This document shows positions 25,784-35,386 of a stretch of 64,000 bases of DNA, piece after piece; the stretch's first letter is position 1, and the number at the start of each line of letters is the position of its first letter. This DNA is from Dactylosporangium siamense (GTDB lineage Bacteria > Actinomycetota > Actinomycetes > Mycobacteriales > Micromonosporaceae), in assembly GCF_016862795.1 (NCBI RefSeq), contig NZ_BONQ01000029.1:1-64000 (forward strand), written 5' to 3'. The position numbers were made by a program, and so were the translations under genes. The notes under the pieces are model-generated. The model ran no database searches. It saw only the letters and a program-made list of their open reading frames with translations, and had not been told where the DNA came from.

Positions 25784-25937
25784 CGGTGTGCTCCTCGCGG
25801 TTGCAGAAGTGCGGTCGACGAACGGTAGCGCGCGCCCTGTGGACATTGAGTGGACAGAAACTTGTCGCCCGAAAAGGAGGAGGGCACCCGGCGGACCGAG
25901 GTGAAAGGTGGGTGAACGACGAGCAGGAGGTATCCCG

Positions 25938-27773
25938 ATGGCGACGTACCCCACGATCGAGCAGCACGGCCTGATCGGTGACCTGCAGACGACGGCGCTG
26001 GTCTCGCAGGACGGCGCGGTGGACTGGTTCTGCGCGCCGCGGATCGACTCACCGAGCATCTTCGCGGCGCTGCTCGACCCGAAGGCGGGCGGACACTTCA
26101 AGATCGCCCCGGAGGGTGAGGACCACACCACCCGGCAGCTGTACCTGCCGGGCACCCCGGTGCTGATCACCCGGTTCCTGAGCGACGCGGGCGTCGCCGA
26201 GGTCGTCGACTTCATGCCGGTCACCGGCACCGAGGTCACCGACACCCACCGGCTCGTGCGCCTGGTGCGGGTCGTGCGCGGGCAGATGCGGCTGCTGTTC
26301 GACTGCCAGCCACGGTTCAACTACGGCCGCGACGAGCACGAGCTGCAGCTGTTCCCCGACGGCGCGGTCTTCCGCAGCGAACAGCAGAACCTGACCGTGC
26401 ACACCGCGCACCGCGACGGGCCGCTGCTCAACTCGGACAACGTCTGGACCGACGGGACCGGCGGGTTCCAGGCCCTCGCCACGCTGCACGCCGGCGAGAT
26501 CGCCGGGATCATCCTGGAGACCGGGACCGACGGGCCACCGCAGGCGCTGCCCGCCCGGCAGGTCGAGCGCATGTACGAGGAGACCCGTGACTACTGGCGC
26601 GACTGGATCGGCCGCTCCCGGTACACGGGACGCTGGCGGGAGATGGTCGAACGCTCCGCGATGACGCTGAAGCTGCTGACCTACGCGCCGACCGGGGCCC
26701 TCGTCGCCGCGCCGACCGCCGGACTGCCGGAGCAGATCGGCGGGGAACGCAACTGGGACTACCGCTACACCTGGGTCCGCGACGCGTCGCTGTCCGTCGG
26801 GGCGCTGCTCGGCCTGGGCTACAAGGACGAGGCGCAGGCCTACCTGCGCTGGCTCGACGCGCGGGTCCGCGATGCCAGCGAACGCGGCGCACCGTTGCAG
26901 ATCATGTACCGCGTCGACGGCTCCCCCGAGCTCGACGAGGAGGTCCTCGGCCACCTCGACGGCTACCGCGACTCCCGCCCGGTCCGGGTCGGCAACGGCG
27001 CCGCCGGGCAGCTGCAGCTCGACGTCTTCGGCGAGGCCCTCGAGGCGATGTGGCAGGCCGACCAGGCGGGCCTCGTCGTGACCGCGGCGGGCTGGCGGCA
27101 CGCCCGCACCGTGCTGGACTGGCTCACCGAGCACTGGGACCAGCCGGAGGACGGCATCTGGGAGACCCGCGGCGGCCGGCAGGACTTCACCTACGGCCGG
27201 CTGATGGCCTGGGTCGCGTTCGACCGGGCCATCCGCATCGCCCAGCACCGCGGCCGCCCCGGCCACGTGGCCCGCTGGGCCGCGGCCCGCGACGCGATCT
27301 ACGAGCAGGTGCTGAGCCGGGCGTACAACGAACAACGCCAGGCGTTCGTCCAGCACTACGCTTCCGACGTCCTCGACGCGGCGCTGCTGGCCATGCCGGC
27401 CGTCGGCTTCATCGCCCCGAACGACCCGCAGTGGCATTCCACGCTCGCCGCCATGGACACCGAACTCGTCGCCGACAGCCTCGTGTACCGCTACGACCCG
27501 GAGGCGTCCCCGGACGGGCTGCGCGGCTCCGAGGGCACGTTCACCATGTGCACGTTCTGGTACGTCGACGCCCTGGCCCGCTCCGGCCGGCTCGAGGATG
27601 CCCGGCTCACCTTCGACAAGATGCTCACGTACAGCAACCAGCTTGGCCTCTACGCCGAGGAGATCGCGCCGAACGGCGACCAGATCGGCAACTTCCCGCA
27701 GGCGTTCAGCCACCTCGCGCTCATCAACACCGCGATCCTCCTCGACCAACAACTCACGGCGGCCGCGCACTGA
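25938..27773 (+). CDS. GH15 family glucoamylase/trehalase-like glycosidase
   Basis: A 611-residue cytoplasmic protein without signal peptide. The N-terminal beta-sandwich (IGDLQTTALVSQDGAVDWFC) and (alpha/alpha)6 barrel with NWDYRYTWVRDA are typical of bacterial GH15. Candidate catalytic acids lie in GIWETRGG and in LYAEEIAPNGDQIGNFPQ. Actinobacterial members of this group include trehalases and glucoamylases that act on alpha-linked glucose; which applies here is open. AGGAGG at 25925-25930 precedes the ATG at 25938. Monocistronic and divergent from the hydrolase pair. Confidence 0.88.
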   Translation: MATYPTIEQHGLIGDLQTTALVSQDGAVDWFCAPRIDSPSIFAALLDPKAGGHFKIAPEGEDHTTRQLYLPGTPVLITRFLSDAGVAEVVDFMPVTGTEVTDTHRLVRLVRVVRGQMRLLFDCQPRFNYGRDEHELQLFPDGAVFRSEQQNLTVHTAHRDGPLLNSDNVWTDGTGGFQALATLHAGEIAGIILETGTDGPPQALPARQVERMYEETRDYWRDWIGRSRYTGRWREMVERSAMTLKLLTYAPTGALVAAPTAGLPEQIGGERNWDYRYTWVRDASLSVGALLGLGYKDEAQAYLRWLDARVRDASERGAPLQIMYRVDGSPELDEEVLGHLDGYRDSRPVRVGNGAAGQLQLDVFGEALEAMWQADQAGLVVTAAGWRHARTVLDWLTEHWDQPEDGIWETRGGRQDFTYGRLMAWVAFDRAIRIAQHRGRPGHVARWAAARDAIYEQVLSRAYNEQRQAFVQHYASDVLDAALLAMPAVGFIAPNDPQWHSTLAAMDTELVADSLVYRYDPEASPDGLRGSEGTFTMCTFWYVDALARSGRLEDARLTFDKMLTYSNQLGLYAEEIAPNGDQIGNFPQAFSHLALINTAILLDQQLTAAAH

Positions 27774-27787
27774 GACCCGAGCGATGG

Positions 27788-28771
27788 TCAGCGGCTCAGG
27801 GCGGCCAGGGACAGCAGCAGGTGGATGGTCTCCGGATACCAGATGTCGGAGTGCGCGCCCAGGGCCGCCGGGCCGCGGTTGAACCGCCAGGCGGCGTCGA
27901 CGTTGGTCACCTTGCCGAACTCGTCGGTGGTGTACGGCTCGTCCAGCCGGTGCAGCGGCACGGACCGCGCGTCCAGGGCGCCGCGGGCGCCGAGCCCGGG
28001 CTCACCCTCCGGGAGCTGATGCCACAGCGACAACGCCCGGTCGTGCGGGGACACGGTGAGCGCGACCGGGCCGACGATCGGGGCGCTGCCGTCGACCAGG
28101 GACCGGAACCGGTGCTGGAAGACGTCGGTGCGAGCGGCCATCTGCAGCCCGGTGAAGCTGTCCACGGCGAAGCGGTGCGCGGACGTCCACGGCCACGCCA
28201 GGACCCGCTGGTCCGGTGACGCCGCCGCACGGATCGCCTCGCCGAGGAGCCGGCACCCGAAGGAGTGTCCGACGCAGTGCAGGAACTGCCCGCCCGCGGT
28301 CCGCAGGGTGTCCGGGCGGTACGGGCTGGTCCTGGTGTGGTCGAGCAGCCCGAGCAGCCCGGCCATGACGTGTGCCGCGTCCCCGGTCGTCGTCATCGCG
28401 TGGGCCCGGTCGCGGATCTTGCGGTAGCCGGCGGTCGTCGGCAGGCTCTGCGACGGCCATTGCACCGAGAAGAAGTACGGCCGGAACCCGTCCAGCGCCG
28501 GATAGCGGGCCGGATCCTCGGCGTGCAGGTCGCGGATCCCGGCGAACAGGCGGCGGGACGCGGCGTCGGCGCGGCGGCCGGTGTTCTGCCAGCCGTGCAC
28601 GAAGACGAAGATGTCGGTGACGCCACGCGGCAGGTCCACGAGCGTGCGCAGGTGGGCACCGACCCGGCCGGGCGGGACCCGCTCGCCGCCGGTGAGGAGG
28701 GCCCCGTCGGTGTCGAGACGGATCACGTCGAAGTCGGTGAAGTCATCGGCGGTCGGCAGCGGGCTCCGCAT
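27788..28771 (-). CDS. Alpha/beta hydrolase, last gene of STAND-CHAT operon
   Basis: A 327-residue alpha/beta hydrolase. The first strand and oxyanion region read FVFVHGWQNTGRR, and the nucleophile elbow is GHSFG, as in lipases and DUF900-like esterases. Other readable motifs are the VTVSPHD segment and the C-terminal HSDIWYPE, which supply candidate acid and histidine. The ATG at 28771 lies inside the CHAT gene (29-bp overlap), so it is coupled to it. The open frame above 28771 is antisense shadow. In this operon it could be a lipid- or ester-cleaving effector; that role is inferred. Confidence 0.8.
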   Translation of the reverse strand: MRSPLPTADDFTDFDVIRLDTDGALLTGGERVPPGRVGAHLRTLVDLPRGVTDIFVFVHGWQNTGRRADAASRRLFAGIRDLHAEDPARYPALDGFRPYFFSVQWPSQSLPTTAGYRKIRDRAHAMTTTGDAAHVMAGLLGLLDHTRTSPYRPDTLRTAGGQFLHCVGHSFGCRLLGEAIRAAASPDQRVLAWPWTSAHRFAVDSFTGLQMAARTDVFQHRFRSLVDGSAPIVGPVALTVSPHDRALSLWHQLPEGEPGLGARGALDARSVPLHRLDEPYTTDEFGKVTNVDAAWRFNRGPAALGAHSDIWYPETIHLLLSLAALSR

Positions 28772-30032
28772 CTGTCTCCCATCGGCAGAAGTGTCCGTCG
28801 ATTCCCTGATACAGCGAGTACGCCAGGCCGAGGGGGTTGCGGTGGTCCCGGGCGAACTCGCGGACAAGCTTGCGCATCGCGGTGCCGAACCGGACATCCC
28901 GCTGCCGGGGCAGAATCAGCTCGAACAGGCGGCGGCCGAACTCGCCCGCGAACACGGTCGGCACGTTGACGACCGGGCCGACGACGCAGTTCGCCCGGCG
29001 CTGCAGCAGCATCGGGACGAAGTCCGTGAGCGAATTGGAGTTGGCCGCGCCGGCCTTGCAGGCGTTGACCACGACCAGCGGTCCGCGGCTGAACCCGTTG
29101 AACAGCCACGACCGCAGGTCCGCGGGTGAGACCGCCTCGCTGTCGTCGAGGCCGAACATCAGCCGCTCCGCATCGGTGCAGTGGCAGCAGAAGTACACCA
29201 GGTGGTCGTCGGCTCCGTCGGCGCGAAGCCGGATCCGGAGCTCGTCCTTCGAGGTCCGTTCCTGCACCCTGCCGAACTGGGCGAGCACCCCGAGCACGGG
29301 GCCGACGACGGGTGCGTCGGGCTGGCCGTCGTCGCGGATCCGGTCCAGGCTGATGTCGTAGTACGCGCCCGCGTCGACCTGCGTGTCCACCCGGATCGCG
29401 GTGTCTGGTCGCTCCTCGATGTCGAAGGTCTGCTCGACGCGGTGCCGGTAGCCGATGAAGGCATCGAGCTCGACCGGAAACTTCGGAGGCAGCGGCTGCC
29501 AGATCTGCTCGGGTACGTACAGCATCGCCCACGGCACCACCACGTCATCGGAGCAGACGGTGATGGTCTGCTCGCCGCTGCGGAGCACCCGCGCGATCCG
29601 CTCGCCGACCTCGCGAAGCGCCGGATCCCCGTTGAACAGCTGCTGGAAGAGGACATGACCGGCGTCGGCGAGACGGCACCACATGGCGTCGACGAGTTCG
29701 TCCGCCAGTTCGCGGAAGTCGAACCTGTCGGCGAAGGGGTGCCGGCGGTAGCTGTGCGCGTCCCGGACGTCGACCAGGTAGGTCGCCCAGTCTTTGAGCA
29801 GGTTGTTCACCAGCTCCTGGATCTCCTCCGGAGTGGACTTGAGATGTCCGATGACGCGCATCGCGCTGTCCTCGGACAGACTCCTGCCGTACGCGTGGAC
29901 CTTGAAGCCGCCGGACACCTTCCAGAAGTCGATCCGGAGGGTGCGGAAGATCCCAGGACATGGGGGGCCCGGAGCGTGGAAGTCGTCGCTGGCGTCGAAC
30001 TCGTCGTGCAACTCCACCTCGTGCCGGGTCAT
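28743..30032 (-). CDS. CHAT-domain (caspase-like) cysteine protease
   Basis: A 429-residue protein. A beta-rich N-terminal domain with no known name occupies about 1-90, then a linker, then a CHAT peptidase from about 155. The CHAT landmarks are VVPWAMLYV (the usual P-W-E-L-L site), catalytic His284 in YFCCHC and catalytic Cys325 in VVNACKAG. CHAT is a clan CD protease fold also found in bacterial STAND-linked death effectors. ATG overlaps the stop of the TPR gene (ATGA). Proteolytic activity upon signalling by the upstream STANDs is inferred. Confidence 0.85.
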   Translation of the reverse strand: MTRHEVELHDEFDASDDFHAPGPPCPGIFRTLRIDFWKVSGGFKVHAYGRSLSEDSAMRVIGHLKSTPEEIQELVNNLLKDWATYLVDVRDAHSYRRHPFADRFDFRELADELVDAMWCRLADAGHVLFQQLFNGDPALREVGERIARVLRSGEQTITVCSDDVVVPWAMLYVPEQIWQPLPPKFPVELDAFIGYRHRVEQTFDIEERPDTAIRVDTQVDAGAYYDISLDRIRDDGQPDAPVVGPVLGVLAQFGRVQERTSKDELRIRLRADGADDHLVYFCCHCTDAERLMFGLDDSEAVSPADLRSWLFNGFSRGPLVVVNACKAGAANSNSLTDFVPMLLQRRANCVVGPVVNVPTVFAGEFGRRLFELILPRQRDVRFGTAMRKLVREFARDHRNPLGLAYSLYQGIDGHFCRWETDAEPAADRR

Positions 30033-31423
30033 ATGGTCACAGGGTGGCTCAGGCGGGCGGTCCGCGGCGGCCGCACGTCGGTGCGCCGCAGCAGGACGCC
30101 GTATGCGGCGTCGTAGACCAGCACCTGCATGCGGGTGACGCCGGAAAGCTCCGGCCGCACCTCGAACCGCAGCTCCGGCAGCGCGACGAGCGGGTCGAGC
30201 CGGACGCTGTGCACCAACGGCAGCACGTCGCCGCCCTCGACGCGCAGCACGATGTCGAGGTGGCGGGCGCCGGCCGGCGGCAGGTCGGCGGTGACCGCGG
30301 GCGCGGCGACCGTGTAGTGCACCGCGAACGGCTGGTCCAGTCGCAGCTCCGGGCCGAACGCCTCGATCCAGATATCGGTCCTGCGCCCCGGCGGCCCGGC
30401 CGCGAACGCGTCGTCGGGCACGGCATCGAGGCCGGCGGCGTGCAGGACGCCCGCTTCGCTGTTGCGGTCTCCGTGCAGGCGGAACAGCACGGCGGCGGCG
30501 AGCAACGTCCGACGAGCGCCCGCCGCGTCACCCAGGTGGAGCAGGTACTCGCCCGCCGCCCACTGCAACGCCGCCTGCAGCGGCGACAGCTGGTGCCCGA
30601 GCATCGGGTCGACCCGGGCGGCGTCCTGCCGCGCGAAGTCGAGCTGCTCTCGCGCCTCGACCGCGCGGCCGGTGGCGAGCAGCGCCCGCACCAGCACGCA
30701 GCGGGCCCTGGTCGCACCGGCGTAGTCGTAGATCCGCTGGAACCGGTACAGGGCCTCGGCGGAACGGTGCACCGCGCGCACTCTGGACCGTTCCGGCTCG
30801 ACGTCGGGATCGAGCCGCAGCTGGTCGATGCGCAACTCGGCGAGACGCAGCAGCAGGACCGCCGAGCGCAGCGCGTCATCGGCGAACAGGGCCCGCAGGA
30901 CGTGCAGGGCCTTTGACGCGGACTTCCACTGGTATCGGCGGCAGGACCGCTCCGCGTCGATCCACGTCTCCCAGAACATGAGCTCGTCGTCGTCGGTGTT
31001 GACGGTCAGCACCACCGGCAGCCGGTGCAGTGCCACGCTGCGGGTCAGGTCGATCAGCCGGATCAGCGACTTGTCGCCGACCTGGTCGGCGAGCTGGGCG
31101 GCCCGGCCGAGCTCGACCGCCGCGTCCCGGAACGCGCCGTGGTGCAGGTGCACCTCGCCGAGACGGCGGTAGGCCTCGGCCTCCTGGCGCAGCGCCGGGC
31201 CCGTGTCCTCCCGCAGGTTGGCCCGGCGAGCGGCCCGGGCGAGGCGGTCGTAGGCGAACGCGAGCCCCTCCCCTGCCTGCTTCTCGCCCTCTGCCGCGTT
31301 CTCCTCGGCGTACGAGCCCAGCCGGCCGAAGTACCGTCCCAGGGCGAGGTCGACCTCGGTCTCCGCGTCGGCGTCGCCGAGTCGTACCGCGGCGTCGCGG
31401 GCCAGCAGGAGCGCCTCGATCAT
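30029..31423 (-). CDS. TPR-like protein with C-terminal beta domain
   Basis: A 464-residue protein made mostly of alpha-helical hairpins (residues 1-340) resembling tetratricopeptide repeats. A C-terminal region of about 100 residues has alternating hydrophobic beta strands (FAVHYTVAAP, LDIVLRVEGG, LRFEVRPELS), looking like a beta-sandwich. The start was set at ATG 31423 because it overlaps the stop of the preceding STAND gene exactly in ATGA. Earlier in-frame codons lie within that gene. It is probably a scaffold between the STANDs and the CHAT protease. No family was recognised for the whole protein. Confidence 0.75.
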   Translation of the reverse strand: MIEALLLARDAAVRLGDADAETEVDLALGRYFGRLGSYAEENAAEGEKQAGEGLAFAYDRLARAARRANLREDTGPALRQEAEAYRRLGEVHLHHGAFRDAAVELGRAAQLADQVGDKSLIRLIDLTRSVALHRLPVVLTVNTDDDELMFWETWIDAERSCRRYQWKSASKALHVLRALFADDALRSAVLLLRLAELRIDQLRLDPDVEPERSRVRAVHRSAEALYRFQRIYDYAGATRARCVLVRALLATGRAVEAREQLDFARQDAARVDPMLGHQLSPLQAALQWAAGEYLLHLGDAAGARRTLLAAAVLFRLHGDRNSEAGVLHAAGLDAVPDDAFAAGPPGRRTDIWIEAFGPELRLDQPFAVHYTVAAPAVTADLPPAGARHLDIVLRVEGGDVLPLVHSVRLDPLVALPELRFEVRPELSGVTRMQVLVYDAAYGVLLRRTDVRPPRTARLSHPVTI

Positions 31424-32931
31424 CTGCTCCCGGCTGATGCCGTCCGCACGCTGTCCGCGAGCCTGACCGCGATCCGCCAGCACAGCACGAACCTGCGACG
31501 CTGGTGGGCGGCGCCGACGCAGCGCAGCAGGTTGCGGTACTCGGCCCGGACCCACCGGCCGGGCAGCCCGTCACTGATCCTGGGCAGGGCCGTCGCCGCC
31601 GCGAACCACCGCAACGGCTGCGGGGCCGGGTTGCGGTCCCGGTAGCCCGCCTCCGACGCGGCGAGGATGAGATCGATCGCCTCCAGGTAGGCCTCGTCGA
31701 CCCGCTCCAGGATCCTCACCGCGTCGACGGGACCCCGGACCGACACCGCGAAGCTGCGCACCAGCGGGTGCAACTGGTACCGGTCCAGGCCGGTGACCTC
31801 GTCAAGCCCGGCGATCGTCAGCAGCTGCCGCTCCGCGAGGCGGCTCACGGTGTTCTCGACCGCGAGCTGCTCCACCCGGTGGCCCGCGGCGTCATAACCG
31901 AGCAACGGCGCGAGGACCCACGGCACGAAACTCGGGGACTCGATCAGCGACAGCAGCGCGAACGCCTGGCGTTCGGCCCGGTCCAGCCTCGAGTACTCGC
32001 TTTCCACTCGCTCGTGCACCACCGGCAGGTGCCGGCGCAGCGCGTCGGCGCCGGGTTCGCTCTGCCAGCCGCGCAAGCGCAGCGCCGCCGGGGCGAGCGC
32101 CCCGCCGTCCCGGACGATCTCGTCGCCGACCGCCCGGATCGCCAGCGGGAGCCGGCCGACCCGGTCGACGATCTCGATGGCGAACTTGCGGTCCTCGTCG
32201 AGGGTGTTGGAGACGGCCCGCAGCATGGCAAGCCCGTCGTCCATGCTGGGCACGTCGAGGGCGAGCGACTCCACGCCCAGCGCCGGACCCAGGTTCCGGC
32301 GACTGGTGACGATGACCGCGCAGTTGGCCCCGGCCGGGATCAGCCGAGCCACCTGCTCGTGGTCGCGGGCCGCGTCCAGGACCACCAGGATGCGCGCGGT
32401 CGCGGTCAGGGAGCGGAAGAGCGCCGCGCGGTCGTTGGTCGACATCGGCAGCTCGGCGTCGGGCCGCAGGTCGGCGAGGAAGCTCTTGAGGATCTCCGCC
32501 TCCGGCCGGATGTTGCCGGCGTTGCCCAGGTTGGCGTACAGCTGCCCGTCGGGGAACTCGGCCGCGAGGGTGAGCGCGAACTCCCGGGCGAGCGCCGATT
32601 TCCCGACGCCCGGCAGGCCGTGGATGGGCAGGATGATCGCGCCGTTGGAGGCTTCCGGTTCCCGCAGCCGCTCGTACCGCTCCCGCAGCTCGGCCAGATG
32701 GCGCGTGCGGCCCCGGAAGGTCGCCAGCCGTGGCAGCCTGCCGCCGACCACCTGCGTCGCCGGCAGCGGGCCCACCGGCCGGGGCCGGCGGGCGGCCCAC
32801 AGCGCCAGTCCCGTGGCCACGCCCAGCAGCACCGCGCCGGCCAGCCGCAGCGGCATCGGGCCCGACCAGATCAGCAGCCCTCCCGCGGCCGCCGACGCCA
32901 CGGCAACGGACCAGAACATCACCCGGGTCAT
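31420..32931 (-). CDS. Membrane-anchored NB-ARC STAND ATPase (second)
   Basis: A 503-residue protein. Two hydrophobic helices at about 5-22 and 27-46 form a membrane hairpin. The NB-ARC core follows: Walker A GLPGVGKS (105-112), Walker B ILVVLDAA, sensor segment VIVTSRR and GLPL-like RLPLAIRA. A winged-helix region and a short helical C-terminus follow; it has few or no TPRs, unlike its upstream paralogue. ATG overlaps the upstream stop (ATGA). STAND ATPases of this type act as nucleotide switches that oligomerise when a ligand is sensed. The C-terminal sensor may be supplied by the TPR protein downstream. Confidence 0.85.
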   Translation of the reverse strand: MTRVMFWSVAVASAAAGGLLIWSGPMPLRLAGAVLLGVATGLALWAARRPRPVGPLPATQVVGGRLPRLATFRGRTRHLAELRERYERLREPEASNGAIILPIHGLPGVGKSALAREFALTLAAEFPDGQLYANLGNAGNIRPEAEILKSFLADLRPDAELPMSTNDRAALFRSLTATARILVVLDAARDHEQVARLIPAGANCAVIVTSRRNLGPALGVESLALDVPSMDDGLAMLRAVSNTLDEDRKFAIEIVDRVGRLPLAIRAVGDEIVRDGGALAPAALRLRGWQSEPGADALRRHLPVVHERVESEYSRLDRAERQAFALLSLIESPSFVPWVLAPLLGYDAAGHRVEQLAVENTVSRLAERQLLTIAGLDEVTGLDRYQLHPLVRSFAVSVRGPVDAVRILERVDEAYLEAIDLILAASEAGYRDRNPAPQPLRWFAAATALPRISDGLPGRWVRAEYRNLLRCVGAAHQRRRFVLCWRIAVRLADSVRTASAGSR

Positions 32932-35228
32932 GTCCCACCTCCCAGCACCGCCGTGTGGTGTGCCGCCAGGTGCTGGCGGACCCGGGTCAGCCGCTCCCGG
33001 GCCCGCGCCGACGCGGCACTGCGTTCGATGGACTCGTACAGCTGCTCCGCCGCCCGCCACAGGTCCACGGCCTCCGCGATGTAGCCACGCTCGGCCTGGA
33101 CCTCGCCGAGCCGTTCGGCGGCGGTGGCCTCCACCCAGGCGTCACCGCAGTTGTGGAACGTCTCCAGCGCCTCGGCGAGGAACCGCACCGCGCTGTCGGG
33201 GTCGTCCACGGCGAGGACCCGGCCGATGATCTCGCGGCAGTGCGCGCTGCCGTAGCGGTGCCGCATCCCGCCGAAGCGGTTCAACGCGTCCAGTGCGAGC
33301 TCCAGCACCTGCTCGTGCTGCCCCCGATGCCGGGCGACCTGCGCCTGCTCGTAACCGATCCAGCTGCGCGAGAGCTCCTGCTGCTGCTGCTCGGCGTCCT
33401 GAGCGCCGTGCCGCAGCACCCACTCGGCCTCGTCCAGCTGGTCGAGCGCGATCAGGACCCGGCTCTCCGCGTAGGCCAGGGCCGGCAGCTGCCGGCGCTG
33501 GCCGGCCTCCGCTTCGGCCCGGTCCCGCGCCTCCCTGATCAGCGGCAGCCCGGCGGCGGGGTGGGCGCCGAGGGACTCGACGATCGCGCGTTCCCGCAGC
33601 AACCGGATCTCCTCCGACGGGTTCGGGGTGGCCCGGCACAGGTCGCTCGCCGCGGCGAGCAGCCGGCGCGCGTCGTCGAGCTGCCGCTGGCGGCGGTGCA
33701 GCTTCGCCCGGATGCGCAGGGCCCGCACGTGCGGCAACGGGTACTCGACCGGCAGCGACGCCAGCAGGTCCCGGACGTCCTCCAGGCCACCCAGTTCGGC
33801 GTGCAGCTCGGCGAGCATCGCGGTCGCCTCGGCCGCGGCCTCCCGGTCGCCGCAGTCACGGGCCAGCGCCACCGCGTCGCGGGTGTTCTTGAACGCCCGG
33901 GAGATGTTGCCCTTGTCGAGGGTCTGCTGCTCCGTTTCGAAGACGTCGGCGAGGTCCACCTGCTGCGTGCTGCGCCCCTCGCGGGCCGCGTCCAGCCGCG
34001 CGGTCGCCGCCGCGCGCTCGGTGTCGTCGTACCGGTCGCCGGCCCGCCGGCGCGCGTAGCGCTCGACGTGCTCCAGCAGCCGGAACTCCTGCACACCGAC
34101 CGCGTCCACGCTGTGCCGCTCCAGCAGGCCGACGCCGGTGAGCCGCAGTGAGTACTCGAACGCCTCCCCGTCCAGGACGACCTCGCCGAGCAGCGCGGCC
34201 AGCTCCCAGTGCGCGAAGTTGCGCCGGTCCAACAGCCCGAGCGCGACCAGGGCGTCCTGCTCGCCACTGGTCAGCATGCTGTACGCGAGGTCCAGCGCGT
34301 TGTCGAAGGTGCCTTCACGACCGCCACCGCCGCGGGCCATCCGCCCCAGCGCGACGTCGAGCCGGCTGTTGGGCCGGTTCGCCAGCGCCATGCCGACCAG
34401 CTGGATCGCCAGCGGATGGTAGGCGGCGGCCCGCACCAGCTGCCGCGCCGCACCCTGCTCGGCCACGATCCGCGCGTTGCCGACGATCGCGGCCAGCATC
34501 TGCAGCGCCGCGGCCGGCTCCAGCCGCCCGAGGTCGAAGTCCTTGCCGGGCAGGTCGTCGAGCCGGTTGCGGGACGTGATGACCACCGCGCACCAGCGGG
34601 TCCGCGGCAGCAGCGGCCGGACCAGCGCCGCCCCGGTCACGTCGTCGAGGACGATCAGCAGCTGGTTGTCCTCGCCGAGCCGGCGCAGCAGCCGGCGGTA
34701 CATGACGGCCTGCCGCCACGGACTGTCGGGGACGACGGTGCCGGCCGGGCTGAGCGCGGCAATGAACCGGCGGCGCACGGCGACGATCGCGTCGCCGGCC
34801 GGGGTCTCCGGCACGAACCTCGCGAACAGCTCACCGGCCTTGAACTTCGGTGCGGCGCGGTGGGCGGTGTACACGGCCAGCGCCGTCTTGCCGATGCCGG
34901 CCACACCGTGCAGGTTGGCCACCCGACGCCGCTGGACGGCGTCCTCGAGGTAGGCCTGCAGTTCCGCGACCTCGGCCTCCCTGCCGGTGAGGTGGGTCGG
35001 CGGCGGCGGCAGGTTCGACGGCGCGACATACCCGGCGGGCCGCAGCCCACCGCGGGAGACGACCGCCGGGCCGGCGACCGCGACCAGAAAGCCGGCCAGC
35101 GCCGCGGCGAACGCCTGCCACCCGTCCCGCTCGATGGCGGCGACCGCGACGACACTCACGACGATGACCAGCACCAGGGCGGTGGCCCGCACCGGCACGA
35201 TCCGGAGTCGTTCGGGCGGTCGCGTCAT
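32928..35228 (-). CDS. Membrane-anchored NB-ARC-TPR STAND ATPase (first)
   Basis: A 766-residue protein and first gene of the operon. Transmembrane helices at about 14-32 and 37-56 place it in the cell membrane. NB-ARC motifs: Walker A GVAGIGKT (108-115), Walker B LLIVLDDV (190-197), VVITSRN and HPLAIQL. The C-terminal half (about 430-750) is a helical repeat region with TPR spacing. The architecture is that of bacterial NLR-like proteins: anchor, switch, repeat sensor. Its stop overlaps the next start as ATGA. Heptamer repeats upstream may be a regulatory site. The ligand is unknown. Confidence 0.85.
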   Translation of the reverse strand: MTRPPERLRIVPVRATALVLVIVVSVVAVAAIERDGWQAFAAALAGFLVAVAGPAVVSRGGLRPAGYVAPSNLPPPPTHLTGREAEVAELQAYLEDAVQRRRVANLHGVAGIGKTALAVYTAHRAAPKFKAGELFARFVPETPAGDAIVAVRRRFIAALSPAGTVVPDSPWRQAVMYRRLLRRLGEDNQLLIVLDDVTGAALVRPLLPRTRWCAVVITSRNRLDDLPGKDFDLGRLEPAAALQMLAAIVGNARIVAEQGAARQLVRAAAYHPLAIQLVGMALANRPNSRLDVALGRMARGGGGREGTFDNALDLAYSMLTSGEQDALVALGLLDRRNFAHWELAALLGEVVLDGEAFEYSLRLTGVGLLERHSVDAVGVQEFRLLEHVERYARRRAGDRYDDTERAAATARLDAAREGRSTQQVDLADVFETEQQTLDKGNISRAFKNTRDAVALARDCGDREAAAEATAMLAELHAELGGLEDVRDLLASLPVEYPLPHVRALRIRAKLHRRQRQLDDARRLLAAASDLCRATPNPSEEIRLLRERAIVESLGAHPAAGLPLIREARDRAEAEAGQRRQLPALAYAESRVLIALDQLDEAEWVLRHGAQDAEQQQQELSRSWIGYEQAQVARHRGQHEQVLELALDALNRFGGMRHRYGSAHCREIIGRVLAVDDPDSAVRFLAEALETFHNCGDAWVEATAAERLGEVQAERGYIAEAVDLWRAAEQLYESIERSAASARARERLTRVRQHLAAHHTAVLGGGT

Positions 35229-35345
35229 GAGGCCCCCCTCGCGGTGAGTGCTCCCAGCATGACGCAGCGCTGCCGCTCACGCCATCCACGATCGGTTGGA
35301 TGATCGCCCCGAACGTCGATCTTCGCCAGTGCCGTCGGTGGATCG

Positions 35346-35373
35346 GTTTCCGGTTTCCAGTTTCCGGTTTCCG
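35346..35373. repeat. Four tandem 7-bp repeats in a divergent promoter region
   Basis: GTTTCCG is repeated at 35346-35352, 35353-35359 (one mismatch), 35360-35366 and 35367-35373. The array lies between the STAND operon and the arginase-family gene, 14 bp before the latter's start. Tandem short direct repeats of this kind can be regulator sites. The remaining intergenic DNA (35229-35345) shows nothing clear. Confidence 0.55.
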
Positions 35374-35386
35374 GCAGAATGGCCGG

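Noticed and set aside
25784-26320. Longer start of the alpha/beta hydrolase at 24992
   Set aside because: The extra 179 residues are antisense to the GH15 gene and lack hydrolase features; ATG 25783 has a good ribosome site.
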